The notes below the pieces were generated by a model. It worked only from the letters and a program-made list of their open reading frames with translations. It searched no databases and had not been told where the DNA came from. From Helopsaltes ochotensis (Eukaryota; Chordata; Aves; Passeriformes; Locustellidae), in assembly GCA_013400155.1 (NCBI GenBank), contig VXBM01000001.1:4314382-4378381 (forward strand): 64,000 nucleotides of DNA, written 5' to 3'. Below, piece by piece: positions 13,180 to 23,700 of the stretch. Position 1 is the stretch's first letter. The number at the start of each line of letters is the position of its first letter. The translations under genes and the position numbers were made by a program.

Positions 13180-13710
13180 CTGGGCACATTTCTTCCCACA
13201 AGTCACAGACGAGCCACTCTAACACTCGAGCAGAAGTTAAGTCTGAAAGGTCATCAGCAACTTGTGGAAGCGAGAGTTTTGTCTAGAGAAAGTCATTGTA
13301 TGCCCTGTTTACGCAACACCAGTTTTAGTCTGGATTGTTTCAGGTGCCAGAACAGAGTCACTGGCTTCAGGAAGGGGTTTCTTCTGGCTGCATAGGGAAA
13401 CAAAGGTGATGGAAATGGAGGTGAAAAGTGTTTTGAGACTGGCCCTTGGTATTGCCAATACAAAAGAAAAAGGGACAAAGACACAAGAGAGGCAGAGAAG
13501 AACAGAGAAAGACAAAGAAGCTGAACGGGTGTTCAGACGTGGTGGCAATATGAGTTACTGCATTGCTACCGGGGGATGGACAGAGAGCATTTTGCATTAA
13601 CTTGGCAGCTCCCACCCACGTGGGGCGGCTGGCTTAGGAAATGCCGCGGGCACCGACAGTCTGCTCCACGCTGCCACTGAGAAACGCATGCAGAGAGGGA
13701 CTTGTGCGGG
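13180..13710. other. CpG-richer pocket inside the AT-rich 3' UTR
   Basis: Roughly a dozen or more CpGs occur here (for example the GCCGCGGGCACCGAC cluster near 13640 and the palindrome CCACGTGG near 13617), against almost none in the flanking kilobases. The drop in stop codons makes several overlapping open frames on both strands, none protein-like. It could be a conserved 3' UTR module, or mark that the transcript ends before it. Confidence 0.5.
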
Positions 13711-14251
13711 AATGGGGCAATTTCCTTAAATAAATAACACGGTGGCAAAATACAATGAAGAATATATATTTTAGGAGGTTCAATCTAAGGCTATTGAAAA
13801 GAGAGTTTATTGAGTTCATGACAAGAAAAGTAATGAAGAATTATGCTGAATGGGCAGGGTCGAAAACCCATTGTTCAATAGATTTAGTTCCTTATAACGG
13901 CAATAGTATTTCATCAACACTGGTGGTGTATAAATCTAGACAGCGAACTGGTACTGTGACATCCCTATTATCTCCCTAAATCATTTTGATAAAGGAAAAG
14001 GCTTTTCAAAATATCACGTTTTTTCTGCTTCATTCTGTCATTTTATTGCCCAATTCTTTGTTACAATTTTCCAATCACTTTACATAACCAACCATTTTCA
14101 TCATTGCCACACTATTGTAAACCACATCAGCAAGTTAATACATAAAGCTTTGCATTTCAAAAAACTAGACACTTTAGTAACAATATTACAAAGATTTTAG
14201 CTTCAAAAATAACTGAAAATGAAAAAAATAAACTTTTAAAGAATCAGCATC

Positions 14252-14267
14252 ATAAAATTAATTTATT
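14252..14267 (-). promoter_or_regulatory. AATAAA with nearby UUUUAU, mid 3' UTR
   Basis: Sense AATAAA at 14267-14262 is followed by UUUUAU at 14257-14252, and another UUUUAU (14381-14376) lies about 110 nt upstream. This is a plausible internal poly(A) site about 3.3 kb after the stop codon. It is not proven. Confidence 0.35.
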
Positions 14268-15116
14268 CCAAGTAAAAATACAAAATAATATTAATGACAT
14301 TGACCAGATATGAAAGTCTCTCCCAGAAACAACTATATTAATGGTTGAGAAAGCACTCCTTAAAGAAAATACGAAATAAAAATGAAAAATATGTAAATAT
14401 GTTTAATTTTTTTCTTAGCAAAAAATCTTTCTAAAAATAACAATGAAAATTTGTCTCAGTACAAAGGCTACATTACTATTGAAAAAATACCAGCATGAAG
14501 AAAAGGTACATATTTGACAGTAGAAAAATGATTTTAGTGAATCACAATGTCTAAAGTCTGCAATGAAAATAAATCTGCAATAAAGATTTATGCCTTTTTT
14601 CTTTTCATTTTTCTTTTTTTTTATACAAACAGTACAAACAGTATTGCACATAACAACAAATAGTCGAGGTTAGGTTAGCCTTCAAAAAAATCGACTAGTT
14701 CAAGTCTCACATCAGAAAAGGCCACAATAGGACCTGTTGTACCCAGGGGCTTCTTAGTCAAGTTGCAGTTCAGAACTCCATATTTTAAAAAATAACTTTT
14801 TTTGAAGGACCCTCTTTTAATATAACATATTAACAACTCAGGGGCACATTCATTTACAAAACAAAAGGGAGCATGTCATAATTTAATAAACTAAAAAAAG
14901 TTCTCTTTAAAAAAATACAAACAGAAGAACTCTCACAATTCTGGTCAGTCGTGCATAATCACACTTGATTATAAATATACAAATTAAGGGAAAATATTTT
15001 TTCACCTTCTATTCACAACTTTCAGCACCAAATGGAGTTTGTGTTTACACCTGTTCTTTATGATGATTTAGTTTCAGATTTAATCCAACATTATGCTATA
15101 TTGTACATTTTCCAGC

Positions 15117-15144
15117 TTCTCTCGCTCTCGCTCTCTTTCTCTCT
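15117..15144. repeat. CT-rich simple repeat
   Basis: A pyrimidine microsatellite built of CTCTCG and CTCTTT units on the plus strand. It is a GA-rich tract in the CPEB3 mRNA sense. Confidence 0.8.
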
Positions 15145-16620
15145 GGGAGTATTTTTCTACATGAAAGAGGGGTATTTCTTCAAAAATGTTTACTTCTTTC
15201 ACATAATTAGGTAGACTTCTGTAGGTTAGCTATGATCTTTAATATTACAGTTATAAAGCTCTAACTTCTTCATTTTCAAAAAAACTCAAATAAGCATGAA
15301 AAAAATAAAGTTACCCATCTGTTAAATCATTTTTCTTGCAGAATTAAATTAATATATATTTTTCTGAATAAACTTACTTAGAAAATATCATTTTCTTTCC
15401 TATATTTCAAAATTGAGGTATTGCAAAAGATCATGTCAGTCAGAAAGCATGCCTTTTTCTTTAAAAAAAATCATCAGCCAACTGTTGAAAACTGTCTAGA
15501 TACAAAAAGTAGTGCATAACAAAATGTCTTGTACAGATGAAAAAAAACAGAAACGACACCTGGGCTGGGAAAAGCAATATCACAAAACCGCCCAGAAGTA
15601 ACTTCAAAAGGGATAATTATAATAAGCATTTTAAACCAGTAAAAAACTATTTTTTCTTTTTTTTTTCTCCAAAAACAGAAAAAATCCTTTCAAAGCCAAT
15701 ACTTGCAACTAAACATTGGGAAAACCAACTTACTAAATTAGACACAAAGAAGGACATCACAACAAACAAAACCCAGAACATTTAAATCTACTATGCGGTG
15801 TCATATCCAGTCAGATTGTCCCCAGAACTGCAATAACAAAGGAGGAAAAAGAAAAAAAAATAGTGTACACATTCTCACAATCATTAGTATACCAAGTGTG
15901 TTTATATTTATATGCTATCTGCAGCCCAATAGTTCATGCTAAAAAAATGTCCACTGTGTTAGCAGGTCTTAATCGTATTCAAGCTTCACAGGATACATCC
16001 AGGGGTTAGAGAGATAACGCCACGTCCACAGAGCAGACATCTCACGATACTTTTATATGCAGACATTTCTTTAGCACCACTTTGTTACCTAACTTTCTTA
16101 AATGTGCCTAGGTTATTAGTTTGACAGACTATCTAATCGGTAGTGTATGTATGCCAGCATGAGCTCTTTGGTTTTCTGGACAAGGTCTGCAGCTACGTAA
16201 ATGATGCAAGCATTAGGAGAGAGATTGTAACTAAGAGCTCATTTCTGTTTATGTACCTGTTATGAACTGTCAAAAATGTGTAATGTCAGATACAGAGGCT
16301 TTAACAGTTAAGTTTGATCACAGTACTAGACATAATCACTTTACTATATAAAATAAATTGCACGATATATAACAGAGCACCGCAAAGTACTTCATCTACC
16401 ATCCACAAATTTTTTTTTTAAGAATATCCTACAGCTAGTTTTTATATTTGTTGTAATATAGGTCATTCTGTAATGGGCTGATCCTAATTTCAGAAGCATT
16501 ACATTTACTGAGGCATGCCTTCCTCCAGTCAGTAATCAATTTTTTTTTGTTACTGAGCATTTTGTAGCCTACGTAGATTCATAATTTGTGCATTGTGGGC
16601 AGGTTTTATATTAGACATAT

Positions 16621-16632
16621 ATAAAATTTATT
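16621..16632 (-). promoter_or_regulatory. AATAAA followed directly by UUUUAU
   Basis: The sense strand reads AATAAATTTTAT: a canonical poly(A) hexamer immediately followed by a canonical cytoplasmic polyadenylation element, about 0.9 kb after the stop codon. The usual CPE position is upstream of the hexamer, so function is uncertain. Confidence 0.35.
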
Positions 16633-16891
16633 GCATGCAGCAACCTGATTAAGTAAACATGCAGTCAAAAAATATTGACCTTCCTTGGAAGCTTTTCTGT
16701 ATGCTATACTGATCTCCTTTCAGCAGCCATCACTATTTTAATCACATATTCATTTTTAATTGATACCCTAGCCTGAATAGAGTATTATGGTATTAGTAAT
16801 ACCATTTTAATAGCAGCAAAAGCTATTGCAGCATACATTTACATAACACTAAAAGACCTAACAGAACGAAACAAAAAACCCAACAAAATAG

Positions 16892-16913
16892 AACAAACAA
16901 ACAAACAAAAAAA
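16892..16913. repeat. (CAAA)n microsatellite in the 3' UTR
   Basis: Perfect AAAC/CAAA copies ending in an A run. Similar (CAAA)n arrays recur at 34.7 and 47.9 kb in this window. Confidence 0.85.
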
Positions 16914-17499
16914 CCCTCAGCAAAACAAAAGAAAATAGTCTGATCCAGCTTATGAGGTATCATCCTTACAAGTCAAAATCGAGAGCAACTAAAGGCTTAT
17001 TTTCTTTAAGGGTTATTACTATTCTAAATGACCCAAACTAATGATTGCTGAATATCTGTTTAAGTTTTTGCTACATCTGCCACCTACTTGTGAATATTAC
17101 CTTTGGTAAGTCCTCTGCTAGGGGCAAGTCTAAATTTCTGAAAATAAGTGCATGCTCCAGTTTAAAAATAAAAATAATTATAATTACAATAAAAAAATCT
17201 TCATCACATACACATCAGCCCAGTGAAGACTGATGAGAATGGCAGTCTACATAATGTCACTAGTGACAAGTCTTGTGTAGGAAATTAAGGTACCAAGCAG
17301 ATGTTCGTGTGAATCAAAGTGCAAAATCAGTTACAGTTACACTCTGCCGGTTTGTATTATACTGGACACTGAGTTCAGTAATGTGACTGTAAATAATAAT
17401 AATAGTAATAAAAAGACCCATATCTTCATTAAAGTCGAGGACGAATGCACAGATTTCCAGAACACTAAGCCCTGAGGCAGCGCTCTCTTTTCACTCAAT

Positions 17500-17505
17500 T
17501 TTATT
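17500..17505 (-). promoter_or_regulatory. Stop-proximal AATAAA hexamer
   Basis: Sense AATAAA lies only 34 nt after the CPEB3 stop codon. Its position would give a very short 3' UTR if used. No strong GU-rich element is evident just downstream, so use is uncertain. Confidence 0.35.
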
Positions 17506-17539
17506 TACTCCAGTACTTCTTGCTGGGGGCGGCCGGGGT

Positions 17540-17767
17540 TCAGCTCCAGCGGAACGGGACGTGGCGGGGCCGGTCACCTCCCTCCTTTACCAGTGGTTTG
17601 TGGAACTCCCGCCCAGCACGAGAGTGTATGCTGGCCCAGCAGTATTCACAGTAATACTGCAAACAGGTAACATTGGCACAAAAGAATGGAGCAAATTTTC
17701 CACCACAGCGAGTGCCCTGGCATTCGTCACACATCTGATCATCCAGCACATATGGCTTCACTTCCAC
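17540..17767 (-). CDS. CPEB3: CPEB3 terminal coding exon: ZZ zinc-binding domain and stop
   Basis: The acceptor is CTTGGTGCAG|GTGGAAG, phase 0. It encodes VEVKPYVLDDQM followed by the cross-brace zinc domain: Cys318, 321, 326, 335, 340, 345, 348 and His353, 361, enough ligands for two zinc ions. It ends EGGDRPRHVPFRWS and TGA (17540-17542). The ZZ domain of CPEBs resembles RING/ZZ folds and is thought to support protein contacts in the ribonucleoprotein (family knowledge). The last eight residues match CPEB3 as I remember it and not the CPEB4 (ISFRWN) or CPEB2 (IHFRWN) endings. The exon continues without splicing into the 3' UTR. Confidence 0.97.
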   Translation of the reverse strand: MEVKPYVLDDQMCDECQGTRCGGKFAPFFCANVTCLQYYCEYCWASIHSRAGREFHKPLVKEGGDRPRHVPFRWS

Positions 17768-20700
17768 CTGCACCAAGGACAAGAAAACAACTGTAAGAAC
17801 GTTTCACGGTTTTGCTAAGCATGAACACAAGCCCCAGTATTTTAATTCTTTCTGGCTCCACTGAAGGGTTCCAACTGATGCAGGATTAACCCAAGAGGTT
17901 GGTAGTTAAATTTTCATACTGTGCACTTTACCTGTCAGAAAATCTCAAGAAAGAAGGGTGTGCTTTTGTAACTATTCAACATTCCTTGGAGAAGTTGGCT
18001 GTGGGAAAGGACTAAGAGGGAAGTACAATCAAAATCTCCAAGGATTTTCCACTAAGAAAACTCCAGGAATCTGAATAGCGTTGTTAAAGGGGCAGGCCAT
18101 GAGAGAAGCTTTTAGGAAGAAAACTTAAAACGAACAAAATTATATTTCTAAACCTCAGAGTTTCAAAGTTTCTTTTCCAAAGAAGATGATTTTTGTCTCT
18201 TTGTTGTTTCTGTGATTTGCAAAATGTAGGACCCGACTAATAAGAGATTCCAATTAAACAAAATTAAATGCACTTGCATTGAATACCCTTCACTTTGTTG
18301 GCAAAAATCCCTACCTGAAGATTTTTTGCTCTTGAGGTGCAATAAAATTTCATTGTAGTTTCAACTAGGGCCTTGCCATCAATTACAAATAGTCTGGAGA
18401 GCTACTGACTTTTGTCCTATACTCAGTTGTAAACAACTTGAGGCTGGAATGCTTTTTGTTTTTAAAGCACTTGTGCCAAACACAGCAGGACTGATGCATG
18501 ATTAGGCACTTGCAATAATGCTATTACAGACGTTGAATATGTTCCTATGAATTGTGCCTACACATTTAAATTGAGTGTTCATTCATTCCAGGGAAATCAT
18601 GAGTTCAGGCATGTCTAATTCTTATGGCTCTCTGATGCTATTTATAAAGAGGTTTAAGTACAGTCAACTGCACCAGAAAAGACAGAAAAAATTGAAACAT
18701 TTATTATAAATAATTTTGCAGTAACTGTACAAGTGTCTGGCACAATTTGTATATTGCAAGGAAAACCTGACTCCAGTAACAATACTTAAATACAAAGAGA
18801 TTTAAAGAAACACACAATGAGATGTTAAGCTGAAAGACAAAAAACATTCTACAAAAAAGCTTTATGCTGAATTTACTTAAGCTTATCCTGATCACACTTC
18901 AACAAATGTTACTCCTTTGAAATAAAGCTTATACAGTGAGTTACATTTCTTGCCTAAGAAACAGCTAGGGCTGCCAATCTATTTTTTTTAATTACACCCT
19001 GCTACTAGTATTGCATGGAACAAGTCCTGAGTAACTGCCATTTTGCATATCAGATGCCATATCACTAAAATTAGAAGCATCATGTAAAATAAAACAGCAC
19101 TGTCTCAAATGAAATTGAAAGAAAGCAGGTCCAATATCCAGCACAGCTCTAGATCCCCACCTACTCAGATTTCCCGAGCATGAATTGCGAAGGTCTCAAA
19201 TAGAGTCTCTTTCTCTCATCTTTTCTTGCACTGGTTACTAGCAAAATAATTTTAAGAATGTTTGCTGTACAGTTCAGGGATTTCAATCTGGTACATTTAA
19301 AAATTAACATTTAAGGATTCATTAAGGGACTTCATACTTCTTCAAACTCACACAGAAATCTATTTTAAAAATAGATAAAAGATAATTAATTGAACTTAAA
19401 TTATCAGTCCACCAAGTGAAAAAAGAATAGATTGATGAAAAAAAATTACTAGCCATTCACCTTTTGTGGCTTTAGCCTAAAGCTTAGAAAGGACCCCCTT
19501 AGCAAGCATGGCTAATATATAAATCTCAAAGGGTTCAACGTGTGATTAAGCCTCCAAAAGTAATCTTCTCAATCTCCCTGTAAGATTTTTCAGAATCTAA
19601 TGGACAAGAAATGTTTAGGAATAGCCTTGTCTTAGTTAATGTAGTATGGTGTAAAGCACCATACACAAATTGTTTGAGGATTTATAACTCCATGAACTCC
19701 TCAAAACTGACAAAAAGTACAATTCAGATTTGTAAAGACAAAGTCAAAACAGTTTGAACTTCGGGGCTGTGTGGCTTTAGAAGCATACTGCACACAACAG
19801 ACACACCCAATACCTGTTAAACTGACTTCTGAGGAAACCATTTACATTGGATTAAGGAAAAAACAAGCCATCCCTATCAGAAAAATACATAGCAGCAGTG
19901 CATGCTTTGTGTCCTTTGGAATAATTCTAAATGCAGAGCCCTCAAAAACGTGGGTGTTGTTTGTATGTATAATCAAGAGGTGAAGACAGAAGGTCTTAAG
20001 GAAAAAATAATTTTGGAAAGTAAGTAATGCTTTCTTTTAATGTGTTCAAGTCAAATTTCAGTGAATACTGTAACTTCACTCCATATTTGAAAAGCTCTTT
20101 AGGGATTTCATATGGACTGAACAAAACTATCTCGTTTCCCCCCCTTCTGCCTATCAAGCATCTTTTGGCATTTGGTTTTAGTTAAATAATTCCGAAGACT
20201 TTTGAGGTCAGCACTACCTATTTTACTTACAATAAACCTGTGCTTTAGGGACCTCAACTCTAGACCTACACTACTGACAGAAAAGGGCCTAATAATAACA
20301 AAACTGTCAGAAGCTATACAAAGAAGTCACTAAACTAAAAGCCACTGATGCACAATAAACAAATGTCTAAAGGAGGAGACAGAAGCTGGGAAATGCTGTG
20401 GAATTTGACCTATGGAATTCAAAAGAGAACCAAGGACCAACGAGATTACAATTAACTGTTTTCTGGGTTTAGCACTAAACAGTTATTTAAGATGTTTAAT
20501 GGTTATTTTCACTCTGCTTTAGATGCTTAAATAAGCTTTTAAAAAATTGACAAACGTCATCTGAAGGACAGAACTTACAATGCTCTCCAACACAATGCTA
20601 ATAAAGATTTTTTTAAATATCTGTACAGTTTGGTATCAACAGTTCTGCTGCATGCTATTTTACTTACCCGTTTATCAATGTCATTGTGTTGGAGCTGGAC

Positions 20701-23700
20701 AAAGCGAGCACTGATAGCAGCAATATAGCTCTGCTGATTGGAGAAAGCCACTCTGCCAGCACCTTTTGGGTACTTCAGCTCTGGGTCTGTATCAATGCCA
20801 GCATAGCAGACACCTCCATATAAACGGTCCATAATCATTGCCAATTCAACTGCAAGAAGTCAATTGTTAAATAGAATGGATTTAACATAAATAATGGTGT
20901 TGCATTTGGATTGTTGCATATAAAAAGCACCATTTGCCTTATCAGATGTGTCTTCCAAAGTCTAAAATTTCAACGTGAAACACAGATTAAATCAACCTTA
21001 CAGGAATTATAGTAAAATATAAAGGCAAAAACCAGAATCTGTAAAAAATTGATGTGGCTGAAGTGTGGAAAAAAAATGCAGAGTTATGCTGTTAAAGTAG
21101 GTATCAGGTGAACAAGAATTAACAATATTGCATAATAAAACTCTGGTACTTGGTAGGCTTTTTAATGCTAGTTTACAAGAAAGATCACTTAGGGATATTC
21201 CTGTTTTTAGAATCTGATATTTTGCCCTAAGTACTAAGGTTAACTTCTGCATCTGATCTTTAAAGCTGCAAACAAGAAGAAATGGAAACTGTTTGTCTGT
21301 TTTGGAGAAGTTACCTGTTTAAAAGCATCAGTTTTCAAATGTAATGCATTTCAAATGCGATCTGTGACAGGCCAAATGGCATACATTTTATAAAGGCTAT
21401 CATTAGGAATGAGCTAATGTTTAATTGTTACTATTTACATAATTACCACCTTATAATTGGGCCTTATTTTAAAATGGTGAGGAAAATGAAAGCTGCCAAG
21501 AAACCCAGAATAAGAGAAATCTTACTGCCAGCAATGGCTGGGGGATGGTACAGCTTCCCAAAAGATTTAGGACTAGGCAAAAGATAAAGTGAAGAGCTGA
21601 AGTTCCAGTGGGCTGGCAAGTGGTTGCTGAAGAAAACTGAGGGCTACAAGGAACATCTTTCTTCCAGACAGCGACTGAGAGGCCTTGTCTACTATAATTT
21701 CCCAGGATTAGGATCAGGATTCAGGTTGAGAAGATGAGAAAGGCAAACCACGCAGCTGCCTTGGAGTGAGGATGGATAGGGAGTATAAACAGAAGTGAGG
21801 GCTGCCAAAAGATCTGGCTAGGAGAAATGTTTTAAATTGATTCATGACTCTGTCATTGGCTCTTCAAAAATGTCAAGATTAGAAGAAAGAAACGAGGGCT
21901 GAGCTACAACTGGGAGCAGTGCTCAAATGGGGCCTTCAAAACAAAATGAGGACTGCAAGGAGTCCTGGGCTGGGATAAATCCTTCCTTTGACCAAAAGCT
22001 AAGGAGTCTTGTCTATGGCTCTGCAAATAGAAGTGAAGAAAAAGAGCTAAGGATGAAGAAAAAAAAATTGAGGGAAAGAAGCTACACTAGGAGTAAGTCT
22101 AGAAAATGGTCTTCCATGTGAGGTCACCAAGAGACCTGGGTTAGGGGAATTTTTTCTTCCCAGTGGACAACAGCTGAGAGGCCATGTCCATAGCTCCATG
22201 GAAGAATTAAGGTAAGCGTTGAATAAAAGTGAAACAGAAATCATAGAGCTGAGGTTGGAATTGGTTTGGAAACGGTCTGGGAGAAGGGTCTAGTCTTTGT
22301 CTTCTAGTCAAAGGAAAGGGAAACTTGTCTGCACCTCAGCAAACAAATCGGGGTTTGGATCAAGATAGTCTACATTACAAAAATCAGCCAAGTTCTAGGA
22401 TATTATGCAAAGTTGGGGAAAACTTTCTACTGGCAATCCTAATTAGTAACCTCTTTAAAACTATTTAAAAGGTTAAAGTGTTTAAAGGTTAAATGTTTGT
22501 ATTTTGTAAACAGGAAGATACTCCTTGTCTTAGAAAGCAAGCTGTGATCTTTGGAAAATACAGCGTCCATTTTCTGATCTTTTACGGATACTATTTATCT
22601 TTCCTCATCTTTTCTACTTAATCTGCTACATGTCCTACATTTTTCTTCTACTCACCAGCTCGGAGAGGCCGTGGAACTCCTCCAACAAAGATTGTTTTTC
22701 TTGGATCCAAAGGCTGAGACCCATCCATTACAAAGTCACTGTCACTTAGGTTCCAAGGTCGAATTTGCACCTGTATTGAAGATCATTTTTAGCAGAGGAA
22801 CTTGGCCACTTAAGTAAATTATGAAAAACCTGCCAAATCTTCCTATAATTAAAAACCAAAAAGTATTAACTTTTCAAAAGCAGTAAGTTAGTTTTATAAG
22901 AACCAAGACAGTTTGAGAACGTACCTTATCTAAGTATCTGAAAGGGGGACAACTCATTTACGACCTCTAGAGGCCAGGCTTGAGTTAAATCTCCTCATCA
23001 CAAACTCCTACGCTCATTAATTCCCTGCCCCTAATCGCCATCATAGAAGAAACCTGTGAAAGGACTTTCAGAACATTTTACCACGTTTGTGCAATTACAG
23101 TTGCAGTTTGGGCTTCTGGCTTTCCTGAAATCACATACAGTGATCCACAAATTGAAAAGCACTGTTACGAGCTGATAAAATTTCTGTGCTTGGATACAAA
23201 AGGAATCTGTATAATATGTGAATGCCTACTTCTATTGAGCAGCAAGCAACACAGCTGATAAGAAATCTTTAGATTACACCAAAGAAAAACTGCTCAGAAG
23301 TTATTTAGATAAAGCTGTTCATCAATCCATTTTTTTGATCCATTTGAATTACACAAGTCTGCTCACTGTGCTGCAATCCTGGGTTGTTCATTCATCTCTG
23401 CAAGATTTTTAATAGTACTTTTAAAAGGCAGCACATTTTTTTTCTTATCTTATTTGTCTGCAGTTTTCACCTAATTTATATATCTCCATAGGCACAAAAA
23501 GAGACCAGCATTATAAAATGTTAGAGATGTGAACAATAGAAATAGGCTACTGTATGTCTTCTATTCGCTGTCTACAGTAGTTGATTTTTAGCAGTTTCTA
23601 TATGGTAAATGAGACCTAAATTATAAATTGATTAGCTACTGAATGCATAAAAAATAATAATTAAAAAACCTAATGAAATACAGGGGATATTTGATGCTAT

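Larger units (their letters stand above)
11785..17539 (-). other. CPEB3: Probable CPEB3 3' UTR (left end uncertain)
   Basis: The sequence after the stop is uniformly AT-rich, with no coding signal and several sense-strand AATAAA hexamers, at 17500, 16627, 14262, 14042, 13806, 13023 and 11785. Long, AU-rich, regulated 3' UTRs are usual in the CPEB family. The left boundary is set at the last hexamer before base composition changes; the true cleavage site cannot be read from DNA alone. It contains an A-tract, a UUCC-rich tract and a CpG-richer pocket, listed separately. A sense UGUAAAUA at 11802-11795 matches the Pumilio consensus. Confidence 0.45.

Noticed and set aside
13000..13819. Overlapping plus- and minus-strand frames of up to 131 codons
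   Set aside because: They sit in the CpG-richer pocket of the probable UTR, overlap each other in many phases and show no domain or splice context.
22241..22275. CR1-like fragment (ATCATAGAG..GAGGTTGGAA)
   Set aside because: Only a few bases match the avian CR1 3' end, and the segment is better explained as part of the local tandem array. I saw no ATTCTATG-type tail repeats anywhere in the window.
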